Of a stretch of DNA of 64,000 nucleotides, positions 13,032 to 23,324 are shown in pieces. A program made the position numbers and the translations under genes. The stretch is from Obelidium mucronatum (Eukaryota > Chytridiomycota > Chytridiomycetes > Chytridiales > Chytriomycetaceae). Every line of letters begins with the position of its first letter. Position 1 is the stretch's first letter. The notes beneath the pieces are model-generated. The model searched no databases and was not told the DNA's origin. It saw only the letters and a list, made by a program, of their open reading frames with translations. The stretch spans positions 124,001 through 188,000 of the forward strand of contig JAIVFH010000023.1 of the NCBI GenBank assembly GCA_025765595.1, in the 5' to 3' direction.

Positions 13032-13448
13032 TCATCCACGTTTGGCCTTTAAAATTTGAATACGCGAAACAAACAAAAGCACACCTCCAAACACCCCCAA
13101 AATAACAGCAATACCGATTCCAGCTGGGTAACCTTTTTTGCATGATCCGTTGCAGTCTTGGAGATAGATGGGCTTGAATGATCCCTTACTGTCTTGCATT
13201 GCTGCCTTTTGCAAACTACATAGCGTTGAGCAAGCATCGCCGGCCCCAAAAATAATTGAAACAATCAAAACAGCTTGAGCGATAGCCCCCATCCCGATCC
13301 CTTGCAGGTAGTATGCTTTGAAGAGCCGGGAATCGCGAGAAAAGCACTGACAAGCATATGGAATGCAGCTCAAAAGTGGCGAGGCAATAAGCGTGAAAAA
13401 GAACGCAAGCCATCGTGGAATGGAAGGACTGAAGTCTGTATCGGCCAT
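13032..13448 (-). CDS. small multi-span membrane protein, function unknown
   Basis: Predicted 138-aa protein with three hydrophobic segments: around residues 10-35 (RWLAFFFTLIASPLLSCIPY), 50-75 (GIGMGAIAQAVLIVSIIFG) and 110-130 (GIGIAVILGVFGGVLLFVS). The loop between spans 2 and 3 has paired cysteines (DACSTLC, DCNGSCKKG), suggesting a disulphide-bonded extracytoplasmic loop. The short C-terminus is basic. A TATA-like sequence sits at 13501-13508, about 55 bp upstream of the chosen ATG; a more upstream in-frame ATG lies over the TATA box and is less likely. I do not recognise the family. Confidence 0.6.
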   Translation of the reverse strand: MADTDFSPSIPRWLAFFFTLIASPLLSCIPYACQCFSRDSRLFKAYYLQGIGMGAIAQAVLIVSIIFGAGDACSTLCSLQKAAMQDSKGSFKPIYLQDCNGSCKKGYPAGIGIAVILGVFGGVLLFVSRIQILKAKRG

Positions 13449-13500
13449 ATCAACTTTTTTTTCTAGAAGTAATTTCAAATGAGTTTCGGCTTCAGAGCTT

Positions 13501-13508
13501 TTTATATA
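13501..13508 (-). promoter_or_regulatory. TATA-like element for the small membrane protein gene
   Basis: Reads TATATAAA on the minus strand, about 55 bp upstream of the ATG at 13448. The same spacing recurs for several other genes in the window. Confidence 0.45.
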
Positions 13509-13628
13509 CCCATTCAACATCAACTCAAAAAATCCCTCTAACAAATTGAAGCTAGTGCGAATAGTTATTAATTCATTAGAAATACAACTGTTTTCCCTAG
13601 AAGTGGCATTAAAACAATTAAGTACTTT

Positions 13629-13961
13629 TCAAGGACGGTCAGATTTGAAAAATTGTAACAATGGGAAGCCAACTGAACCTGACGCGCCTTCTTCTTCTTC
13701 TCGCGTTCTCCCTCCCCGGCTTTTCAAAGCCATTTCTGCATGAGCGTGAGCAATTATATAGAGCAATAATGCAAACGTATGAAAGACCCTTACGCAGTAA
13801 CCGATTATAGCAAACACTGAGTGTGGAGTGCCAACGCGTTTGAACCAAGTTTGCCCTGTTGTTTGTGTTCGTTTAATTTCGCAGTGCCCGCCGCAACTGG
13901 TAAGAGCTGTCGCATAATCTGCTTGCAATCTGACAGCATCCCGGTAGACCGACCCTGCCAT
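13629..13961 (-). CDS. possible small protein, unrecognised
   Basis: An open frame of 166 codons exists to 14129, but its only ATG near the start is the MAGSVYRDA methionine at 13961, giving about 110 aa. It has one hydrophobic stretch (HSVFAIIGYC ... FALLLYIIAHAHA) and a basic/acidic tail. An alternative intron (a GTAAGG donor after IIGYC and a CATGCAG acceptor) would end the protein at KWL after the hydrophobic segment. It is head-to-head with the ATPase gene, with about 210 bp between starts. No family recognised; it may be an untranslated or spurious frame. Confidence 0.25.
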   Translation of the reverse strand: MAGSVYRDAVRLQADYATALTSCGGHCEIKRTQTTGQTWFKRVGTPHSVFAIIGYCVRVFHTFALLLYIIAHAHAEMALKSRGGRTREEEEGASGSVGFPLLQFFKSDRP

Positions 13962-14171
13962 CGCCCAATGCAAACCTCCGAAAAACGTCTGTGTCGATGG
14001 TTCTTGTTCTTCAAGCTGCAATAATAAAGACCTTACACCTGTCTGCTCTTGTCCGAAATCTGGGTTTGTGCTGGCTGGCGAGGCCTCTATTCCTGGCACG
14101 TGGCTTCCTTGCTCTTTGCCATCATCCAATGTACGTAAATAATTAAATCCAAATATCAGATTTGAAACAGC

Positions 14172-17100
14172 ATGGCTAATTGGACTTTACTGCAGAGATT
14201 TGTCCTGAACGTGTCATACACTCAATTGCAGACAGAGATTGTGGACCATCCAAACTTGCCTCTCTGGGAATCCTGCCAAGCCAAAGGGAGCTTTAAAATC
14301 AAGATGGACAATCCGACGCATGTTATTAATGAGTGCAGTATTGCTCCTCCAACTCGAACCAAAAATCTGCTTGCGCCTGAGTTCTTGATTGCATACTGTA
14401 TCATGACTGTCGAAATATTTATTCTTTTTATGCATTATTTGTACAAATCGTCTCGGGAACGGAACTTCAAGGATTTTCGTAGAAATTCGAATCCCATGAG
14501 TCCATCCACTGCCAACGAAGACAGGAACTCAAAGTTTTCGGAAGGAGGAGATTTAGAAATGCAAGATATGATTTCTGGATCATCTGGGTGGGTTGATTGC
14601 TCTTTTAAATGACGTATCTGAATGGAGTTGCCAGTGACCCAAACATAAGATTTACTGGTTATCAAATCGATACGTGGGGAAATATTGCATCCATCACTTG
14701 CATAGTCACTAGCTTTCTTTGGGTGATACTGGTATGTTCTACTCAACTTTTTGCATGATCCTCGTTTATCTGAATAACCCCAAAGTTGGCAGTCCTCGTC
14801 CTCGATTACTATCAAGTCTTTTCAAAATTCAACTTTCGAAATGAATCGGATCTCTTGTTTAACGATCATGAATTGTTATCCACTGTTTTTATAGTGTCGT
14901 GGCATTTCGTTACATTTTGGTTTCTTGGTTTGAAGTTGATTCAAGACAAGAGCGAATCATATTTCGGGAGACGAGTTCCTCTAAGTATTGCTCAAATGGT
15001 GTTGGTAGAGAAGAAAATGGTGGAAGCAGTAGCAATCGCAAATATGGGCTATATTGCAGAAAAGGTGCGAAAGTTGGAAAATCATTTCAGAAAGTGGACT
15101 GGGTTAGATATTTTTTTAATAGGCAATCTTTTTGATACTGTTACTTGAACTCCGTTGGTTTTTCTAGAGCTGAATTCTCTGTTTCAATGGTTCCTGTTGA
15201 AACTACGAGCGGGGGTCGTAGATACATTGAATACGAATGCGTTCGCTATGTTTATGACGATCGAAGCTCTACATTCTTGCCATATACATTCAAAGTAGGT
15301 CCAAGATGTTCTGACCTGTACAATCGGGCTTCTGGCTTGCAGACAACGGAGGCTCACAATCGAATGGAACTGGGTGGAGAAAACAGAATCGCATTTCCAG
15401 CAGATACTTGGTATACCGCAGCATTTAAAGAATTCACTGGCCTCTTTTATATATACGAGATGATGTCGTTGTGGATATGGGTACAAAATGAGCCTTCATT
15501 CCTTATATGCACACTAACTCCTTCCAATCCAGTACTATTACGCATACTACTATATGGGATTAGTTCTTACATTCGTAATCATCTCATCGGGTCTGTCAAA
15601 AGTTCACGTGTTTCTTGCTGCGCAGCGCAGGGTTTTATCAATGGCGAATTTTACAGGAAGTGTTAGAGTGTTGCGAAACGGGGCTTGGACCTTGCTCTCA
15701 ACGGTCGACCTTGTTCCTGGAGATGTCATAGAAGTGGCATCCAGTGACCACGTTTTTCCTGTGGACGCTGTTCTAATCGATGGCGGTGCTGTCTGTGATG
15801 AAAGTAGTTTGACTGGTGAAGCATTGCCAGTTGTCAAATTCGCAGTGAAAAATGACGCAGACTTAATTTATCGCAAAGATGACTCTTTCAAAAACAATAA
15901 CTTGTACGCGGGGTGCTTTATCCTTGAAGCACAAGCGAGTACGCGAGGTCGTCCAGTACTGGCTCTTGTCACTGCCACTGGAGCCACAACATCGAAAGGA
16001 AAGCTTGTGAAAGATATTCTATTCCCTATGCAAATTTCTTTTGTTTTCAATGAGCACTTGAAAGTTGTATTCCCAATTTTGATTGGATGGGGAATAATCA
16101 TGTTGCTTTTGAGTATGTTTTTCATGGGCTCAATTGGTAAGTTCTCTCTACGCAATTATTGAAATAATTTTCTTCTCATTTTCGATAACAGGAGCGGATT
16201 CGTGGTTTTATGGAATGTTCACTATTTCTCAAGTTCTGTCACCACTGCTACCAGCCGTACTGGTCATTGGGCAAAGCGTGGCATGTGACCGCCTTGCTAA
16301 AAAGGGCATTCTATGTGTCGATTTGGATCGTATCACGCTGAGCGGAAAAATTAAAGTGTATTGCTTCGACAAGACTGGTACCCTCACACGTGAAGGACTG
16401 AATTACCTGGGAGTTCAACCGCTGCTTCAAACAGCGACATCAAAACCGCAGTTTGGATCTGTTATAAATGAGTTTTCAAGACTCCCTGTCCAACTTCGTG
16501 TGGCCATGATGACTTGTCACTCAGTTTCCATGGTTGGAGATCAGCCGGTTGGGAACTTTGTGGACATTGAAATGTTTTCTGCTACAAATGCTGAGTTGAG
16601 TCGGGCCGTTGGTGAAGATCAGGAAGAGTTGGAAATCAGTGGCGGGACTTTTGTATATCCAAGAGGCAATGGAGATCACAACTTGATTATTGTAAAACGC
16701 TTTGAGTTTGTTCATTCAAACGCGTATATGACTGTTCTTGTCCGAGACCCAGTAGATAATAAGTTGTATGTCTATTTGAAAGGTACCTTTTTTTTGGAGT
16801 TTAATTTTTGTTTCTTGTCTCAAATTTAATACGGTTCCTTTTAACTGCCTTATAGGTTCTTTCGAAAAGATTCAAGAAATCTGCGACCCATCATCTCTAC
16901 CAACAGATGCACAAGATATGGCAAGTTTTCATGCATCTGAGGGCTGCTATGTTTTAGGATTCGCTCGCCGCGAGCTTCATCCATCTATTTCGCTTCTTGA
17001 GGCAACGACCATGGCAAGATCATCCCTTGAGAACGGCGGAATCCAGTTTCTTGGGCTTTGTCTTTTCAGAAACGAACTCAAACCCGACACAGCGGAGGCC

Positions 17101-17913
17101 TTGGAAGAACTTCGTGACGGTGGTTGCAGAGTTGTGATGATTACTGGAGATAATGTTAATACTGGCGTATTTGTCGCCAAACGCTGTGGAATGATTCGAG
17201 CTACAGAGTATGGGGAACCTGTAATCCTTGTTGGTGATCTGGATCCACGAGATGAGGTTTGAAATATTTTGCAGCTATTTAATATTGATTTTTATTGACA
17301 TAAATGATCCCAGACTCAGGTTGTCTGGACCCATAAAGGAAACAAAGGAGAGCAAAATAAGATTGTAACACCTTTCGCACTGAATACAATGATTATGGCG
17401 TCAAGAGCCGGAACGCACCGACCACTAGAGCTTGCAGTTACCGGAAAAGCCTTTAATGTTTTGTTGCAAAGAGGGCAAATGAGAGACCTATTGTTTGGTT
17501 GGTTGGATTCTTTAATACCTATCTTGTCGTTGGGTGTTTTTTTTTTCTCATCATCAATTTTCACAGAAACACGAATTTTTGCTCGAATGTCTCCAGACGA
17601 TAAGGTCATGTGCGTTCGGCTGCATATGGAGAAAGCGATCACCGCAATGTGTGGGGATGGTGGAAATGACGCAGGAGCTCTCAAGGCAGCGCATTCTGGC
17701 ATTGCATTGTCTGAAGCCGAATCGTCGGTTGTCGCGCATTTCAGCTCTCGTGAAAGATCCTTGTTTTCCTGCGTTGAGCTTCTTCGTGAAGCAAGATGCG
17801 CGCTTGATATATCTTTTGCCTCTTACAAGTATTTGATCATGTATGGCGAAATTTTGGCCTTGTTGGGTTTGTTGCAGTATTATTTCACTGTCAATATGTC
17901 TCAGGTATTTATG

Positions 17914-17954
<41 letters not shown>

Positions 17955-18747
17955 CAATAAGCGGCCGAATTGAAATGCTGACAGTTTTTTTTTTTTTTTT
18001 TGATACTAGTTCATGTGGGTTGTTATTGATGGTACAACCGTGCCATTGTCTTGGGCACTCACAAAAGCCCTCCCCGCCCAAAGACTCGCTCGAACCCGCC
18101 CAACTGCCAGACTTCTTGGACCCGAAACTGTGATTTCAATAGTCGGTCAAATCATCATCAACGTTATCTTTGGAATCATTGCTGTAGCCATGCTCTTTGG
18201 AGAACGCGACAACAATGGATGGTTCAAATGCAAAGAGTTTTACTCGCAGTTTGTGGATTTGAGAAAGTGGTGGGAACTAGCAGATAACTTTGAAGGAGAA
18301 GTCACTGGAATTGTGATTGTTTTCCAAATTGTCCATTCTGCCGCTGTGAATAACATTGGGAATGTGTACCGAAGTGGGTTTTGGAGGAACCGGGTATTCC
18401 TGGCAATCTACTCGTCGATTGTTGTTCTTCTTTCGGCGTTGACGCTTGCCAATCCAAACACAATTAGCTGCTTGTTTAGAACAAATTGTGGAACAAAGGA
18501 TGCGCTCCTGCGTTTGAATTCTGAGACTGGGACAAATTATGCTACAGAGTTTCTTGGCATCCCTTCGTCGTATTATTCTTTTGAGGGTCATAATGTAATG
18601 CCATACCAATTTCGCGTTCGTTTATGGTTGCTTTGCATGGTCAATTTGATTGTTCTCGTCCTCTTTCAGTGGGTCTTTGTTTTGGGTTTGGGAAGGAAGA
18701 TTGCAAAAGCCCGATGGCCTTTGACCAGATTGGAATACCGAACTTGA
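14172..18747 (+). CDS. P5B-type (ATP13A2-like) cation/polyamine-transporting ATPase
   Basis: Membrane ATPase of the P5B group, whose studied members sit in lysosomal or vacuolar membranes and export polyamines. Exon model: 14172-14587, 14635-14731, 14786-15102, 15168-15480, 15533-16136, 16192-16782, 16856-17256, 17320-17497, 17567-17904, 18010-18747, coding 1330 aa with every phase matching. Visible motifs are the actuator loop DESSLTGEALPV, the phosphorylation site CFDKTGTLTREG, the ATP-domain VMITGDNVN, the hinge CGDGGNDAGALKAAHSG, and IFARMSPDDK. Hydrophobic segments lie on both sides of the catalytic core, and the N-terminal exon has a span of its own. The TM4 motif reads SPLLPAVL where the family usually has PPALP. 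The last intron contains a 40-base T run. Confidence 0.9.
17915..17954 (+). repeat. 40-base poly-T tract inside an intron
   Basis: Uninterrupted T run in the last intron of the P5B ATPase gene; a second run of 17 T lies at 17985-18001 just before the acceptor. The long runs would act as a pyrimidine tract, are prone to length change, and may be a site of assembly error. Confidence 0.9.
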
Positions 18748-18987
18748 AGAAAGGAGGACCAAAAACAACAACACCAAAAGAAAAGAGCAGAAGGAAAAAA
18801 AAAAAACAAAAAAAAAGCAAAAAAACAAAAAAAAACAATTCAGTTATACCTATAATAATAATTTAATAATAAAACGGCCAACATTTTAGTTTATTACCAA
18901 TGAGGTTTTTTTTTTAAGTATGCAATGGCCAAAAGTCAAATTTTAAAGACAAATCGAAAATAAAAGTAAATAAAAAGAGCCCCTCCC
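18748..18987. other. intergenic region between convergent genes
   Basis: A/T-rich spacer between the 3' ends of the ATPase gene (+) and the Ser-rich protein gene (-). It holds A-rich runs and AATAA-type sequences consistent with polyadenylation on both strands. I see no gene in it. Confidence 0.6.
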
Positions 18988-21344
18988 TTACACTCGCATT
19001 AAATCGCGTTTTTTGTTTTTGCTCGACGGACCGGCGCTCGCGTCTTTTGATTCATCTTCCATTGGTTCAAACGTGTGCACCCTGGTCTTATCCCATTTCA
19101 CTTTCGTACGAGAACTAAATTGTCCATGTTCATCCAAGGAATCATTTGAATGTCCCATACCACCTGAGGGTGTTGCCATTGTCCCCGATAAAGCAATTTT
19201 TGAATTTGACGAGGATGATGACGGTTCCACTTTCAATATACTTTTTAAAGGGCTTCTTGGTTTATGTCCTGGTGGAGGTTGATGTTCGCCCGGTTTGACC
19301 GCCGAAGTCAAGAGAATGGGACCAGATAGGAATTCTTTACGGAGGTCATTGAGGGCCAGACTGGAGGCTGCGGCGGATCCACTGTTGGTTCTAGGAATCT
19401 CGAGGCTTAATTCACTGTTTCGGAATTGTAATCGTTCTTGGGAGTTATCTGTTTTTAAAGAAAAAAAAATTTTTTTTTAAATAATATTTCGGATACGTGG
19501 CGGTAGGGGGGTTCTTAACTATTGCTTCCAGATGTCATTGATACTGAATCCGACACGCTAACTCGAACCTTGTCAGGCAAATTATCACCCCCTTTCAACA
19601 GATTCAACATTGCTGCTGTTATTCGTTTCTTTTCTCCATTTGTAGAAGAAGACTGGTGAATCCTTGAAGACGTGCTCGTATTCGAAGTCCGCATATTCTC
19701 AGATATCGAGTCACGCAAACTTCCACTGTCATCCATACTTGTCATGCTTTTGGACTGATGAGAATCTTGAACAGAATACGATTCTTGGTCTTGATCACTT
19801 GAATATCCTGAGAGACGACGAATTCCGCCGCCGCCGTTAGAAGAGGATTCGGATTGACGCGCTAATCGATCGTTTCGGAGATCAATGGATCCCCGCTTAA
19901 TTTTAAGGAGAAGTGCATTTTGAAGTATGGAGACATCTTCGCTACTACTCGAGGAATCGGGTATATCGGCTGGTCCCGTTGGACTCAAAAATGTAGTGCC
20001 TGCACCTCCTCCTCCTCCTCCTGCTGATGCTGATGCGGTAGGAGAAAGACTCTTCAGCCCTGATTTTGCAGTGCTGGAGGTTGTAGATAACGTGTTTAAC
20101 TTGGTGTTTGCAACAGTCTCTCCATTGTTTATCGCCGACGCACGTCGAGACCGAGATGGAGTCTGCGGAGTCACCAGCAGCGATGAATCCGATCCATTGT
20201 ATGGAAGCGTGTTATGGCTATGACCATTTGCAGATTCCGTGTTTTCCGTCTCATGGTACCCGTTATGCAGGCTATCAGCCCATGACCCCTTATCAGATAG
20301 CACGAGGATTTGTTCCAGAGAAGATGAATCTGATCCCAGTTTATCATCATTCATGGAGTGTTTCATGTCGACATCCGAGTTTGATTGGGTTTGCCGGTTC
20401 CCGCTTTCTGCAGACTGGATTCGCTGGCCAAGACTAGAACGGCGCATATGCTTATTCGAAGATGAGGAAACGGAAAGTTGAGATGGGTTCCGTTTATAGT
20501 CGGCTGCGCTCGTGCTTAGTCTTCGTTGGTCCCTTGAGCTTATGCTGCTACCAGTGCTGAGTCTCTTGGCCAAGTCATCATCGCCAGACGCGCTGCCGCT
20601 TAATGACAGTGAGAGGTTGTTGATGTCTTTTGCGGTAATTTTTTTACCCCCTCCTCCCTTTTTGATGGATGGTGAGGAGAAATCTGTATTCGCAATGGAT
20701 GATCTTGCGCTTTCTTCTGTTTGAAGAACAACGTGCTTGATGTTATCCAAGTAAGAGGGTGGGTCTGGTGTCTGATTTACTTGGGTAGATAGTTTGGATG
20801 GTTGGGAGGGACTTGGCTTAAAGGGGGCAGGAGGTGTGTGGCTAGAGGCAACACTTCCTCCTTCTCCAGTATGATCTGACACGGCCAGAGAATGACATGA
20901 GGTGTGCTGTAATGGAAAAATGGAGGATGTAGAGCCGCTGGTAATTTGTTCTGGGTGCAAGTTTACTTGAAGCGTATTTGACAAGAGATGTAGTGGCTTC
21001 GTGGTTGAAATGTTTTGAGAAGAGTCTGCGTTTGGTTTTGTTGAAGATGAGACTGAGGCAGCCTGTTGGAGAACTGATTTTGGTGTCAACGGAACAGGTT
21101 CTCCCCCCGCAAGTTTTTTTGGAGCCAGTGGTCTAGGTTCACTTTCTTGTCCATTTTTCGAGGAGTTTTTAGCTGTACTTTTGTTGAGGTTTTCCTGTGA
21201 GGCAATGATTCGTCGTGACGTGCTCATTGATGTGTCCTCCAACGACCCGCCCAGCTTCTCCAAGCTTCCAATTGAAGGGAGGTTGCGCAACCATTTCTGA
21301 ATTGATTCGAAATGATCGTCGAGTTTCTGTTTCGGGGAGTTCAT
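18988..21344 (-). CDS. Ser-rich low-complexity protein with C-terminal PP1-docking motif
   Basis: Two exons, 19520-21344 and 18988-19448, coding 761 aa. The 71-nt intron 19449-19519 has donor GTTAAG and acceptor AAACAG, and the join keeps frame. The first ATG (MNSPKQKLDDHF) was chosen. Almost the whole protein is low-complexity Ser/Asn/Gly/Thr, probably disordered. The C-terminus has two conserved-looking blocks: SPLKSILKVEP and KVKWDKTRVHTFEP. The KVKW core fits the RVxF pattern used by protein phosphatase 1 regulators. A PP1-targeting or scaffold role is inference only. Missing the intron would give a truncated 609-aa protein lacking the motif. Confidence 0.7.
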
Positions 21345-21825
21345 TTACACTGTGCTTGTGTGACAAAACACGTAATAGCAGCAACGCGACACAGTTGGGA
21401 GAGAAAAACAAGGGGAGGGGGCACACGGAGTTTTCTAAAAAAGATGTCACAGGTATCAACCAGACCGTATTGTGCCGGTAGATTCTGACTCGAGCAGTTT
21501 TTTTCCCCTTTGTTTCCGTTGTTCTTTGGTTCTTCGTTTCGTTCTATCCAATTTTGATTGGATCTCCTCTTGAACGCGAACCCGCTGACTGGATAATCTC
21601 AAAAAAAAATGCAATTTCGCAGCCACCGTCCAAGGTAAGTCAGTCGAGCCATACAATCTGATGGTGGTGTCTGTAGGAACGTTTAAACTTTTTCTAAAGG
21701 TAATCAATATACCTTGATCTTAAAACTATTTATTTCTTTCTTCTTTTCTCTCTTCATCAACGACATAATTATAACCCCCTTGATCGCATTATAGTGTCAA
21801 TCACAAATGCACACCAAAGGGGCTT
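21345..21825. other. upstream/intergenic region with a weak small frame
   Basis: 481 bp upstream of the Ser-rich gene and downstream of the next minus-strand gene. A minus-strand frame at 21456-21707 (83 codons, basic, rich in Arg/Lys/Glu/Gln) lacks an ATG at its proper beginning and has no recognisable motif. It could be an exon of a small basic protein, but I cannot support a gene model. Confidence 0.3.
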
Positions 21826-22236
21826 TCATAGATCATCAACAAGACATGTAAATAAATCGGATCCGGCTAGTAGTACAGAATCTCTGGCGATGCTTTCGGC
21901 CAACATGACTGGCAAGTTTCCCAAAAGTGGATGAGAAAGAATGCTGATTGCAGTTGATCCAGCGGACGATGATGATCCCAGTTCAAAAGGCAGTGATTGA
22001 GATGAATCAGGAGTATTCGAATTCTGAGTGTTTGGGTTTGTTTGGGTAAATGCCGCAAAGGCAGCAGCAAAGGCAACATTCGGACTGTTTTTGAAAGCGC
22101 TAAAAGCAGATGCACCGCGAGATCTCGCAGCAGCAGAGACAGAAGCACTAGCAGCTACTCCAGAGATTTCGTTCAGCATGGTCAATGTGCTGGGGCTCAC
22201 GGCTAGCCGACGTAGTAGTCGAGGTGAGAAGGACAT
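21826..22236 (-). CDS. small protein with possible mitochondrial targeting N-terminus
   Basis: 136 aa from the ATG at 22236. The N-terminus MSFSPRLLRRLAVSPSTLTM is Arg/Leu/Ser-rich without acids, typical of a mitochondrial presequence. An Ala/Ser/Phe-rich stretch and an Asn/Thr/Ser linker follow, then a C-terminal part with ILSHPLLGNLPVMLAESIA. A TATA-like element lies 45 bp upstream at 22281-22287. I do not recognise the family; mitochondrial import is inferred from composition only. Confidence 0.5.
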   Translation of the reverse strand: MSFSPRLLRRLAVSPSTLTMLNEISGVAASASVSAAARSRGASAFSAFKNSPNVAFAAAFAAFTQTNPNTQNSNTPDSSQSLPFELGSSSSAGSTAISILSHPLLGNLPVMLAESIARDSVLLAGSDLFTCLVDDL

Positions 22237-22280
22237 AATTTTCTTTGGTGGAGAAAAAGGCAAAAATAAAAAAAGATGGA

Positions 22281-22287
22281 TTTATAA
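22281..22287 (-). promoter_or_regulatory. TATA-like element for the small possibly mitochondrial protein
   Basis: TTATAAA on the minus strand, about 45 bp upstream of the ATG at 22236. Confidence 0.4.
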
Positions 22288-22369
22288 GCAGATGAAAGAT
22301 GAAGCAGATGAAAGCAGAGAAACGCAAAAGTACACACATGATTTATTTTAACTAGTTTTCAGATGAAGC

Positions 22370-23100
22370 TCAGAACATTGTCAGGGCAATGAGCACGATT
22401 CCGAGGCCGCTCAGCTGGGCGGCGGCAGTGCTGGCGCCGGTCTTTGTCGGGGCGGCAGTGGTCGCACTTGCGCTTGCGCTGGCGCTCGGGGGCACAAAGG
22501 GCACGCCGCCGGCGGCAGTCCACGTCAGCGTCTTTCCGGACGCGTCGCCGGGCAGCGCCACGCAGTCTGAGTTTGTCAGGCCGGCGCACGGGTCGCTGGT
22601 GCTCTTGACGCCGATGAGCGCGAGTGCGCCGCAGTTGACGATCGGCTTGGTGAGCTGGGGGGAAATGAAAGTTTCAACAAAAGAAAACACACAACACAAC
22701 AACACACCGCAGTGCACGCATCCAGACACAGCGGCTTGCGGCCGGCCTTCGCCAGCGCCGGCGACACGTCGGCAAACTTGATGGCGTTGAAGAACTGCGC
22801 ATTCAGCGTCATGTTGAGCGGGTCCGCCGGCAGCGACCACGCCGCGCCGTTGCACGGGCCGGCCGCGCCGAGGCAGTACAGCAGCGGCGCGAGCGTGATG
22901 TTCAGCCCGCCGCACACCGCAAGCAGCGGCATGAACTGGTTGAGCGTCGCCGTCGCCGACGTCGGCCCAGTCGCCGCGAACGCTGAGTCCAGCGGCGCAA
23001 GGAATCCGCAGTACGGGTCGGCGCCGCCCATCGGCGCACACGTCTGCGCCGCTGCATACGCCGCTGCGAGGAGGAGGAGGTGGAAGTAGAGACGTGCCAT
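22370..23100 (-). CDS. secreted, probably GPI-anchored Cys-containing protein (GC-rich gene)
   Basis: Two exons, 22708-23100 and 22370-22654, phase 0 join, 225 aa. The N-terminus MARLYFHLLLLAAAYAAAQ is a clear signal peptide. The mature part has about ten cysteines (for example TCAPMGG, DPYCG, VCGG, LYCLG, GPCNG, CLDACTA, VNCG, DPCAG, SDCVALPG). An Ala/Ser/Thr-rich stalk follows, then a hydrophobic C-terminus (GLGIVLIALTMF) like a GPI-attachment signal. Alternating Cys and stalk suggest a cell-surface protein; no family is recognised. The gene is far more GC-rich than its neighbours (codons mostly end in G or C), while its intron is not. It is divergent from the GH31 gene across about 225 bp. 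Confidence 0.75.
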
Positions 23101-23225
23101 TTTCAATCAGCCAATTTGTAAGAACAAAATTTAAACAAGGAGAGACACACGTATTCCATTACGATCACTGAAACATCGTCATTCAATCATTCAATCATTT
23201 AATGGGGACTTCCTGTTCAACGACG

Positions 23226-23235
23226 CTATAAATAT
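23226..23235 (+). promoter_or_regulatory. TATA-like element upstream of GH31-fold gene
   Basis: CTATAAATAT about 90 bp before the ATG at 23325, in the divergent promoter region shared with the GC-rich gene. Confidence 0.45.
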
Positions 23236-23324
23236 CAACAACAGCTTGTCGATTGAAAACAAGATTTTCATCAGTGTAAATCCCTTTCAACTGCAATCAA
23301 GAAGAAAAAGAAAAAACTCTGAAG

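Noticed and set aside
14172..14612. Stand-alone 146-aa membrane protein before the ATPase
   Set aside because: A 47-nt intron (14588-14634) joins it in frame to the next ATPase exon, and the phases of all later exons then agree, so I treat it as the ATPase N-terminus.
18748..18900. Retroelement poly-A tail
   Set aside because: A-rich sequence lies at the shared 3' ends of two convergent genes; no target-site duplication or reverse transcriptase is nearby. I found no transposon or CRISPR array anywhere in the window.
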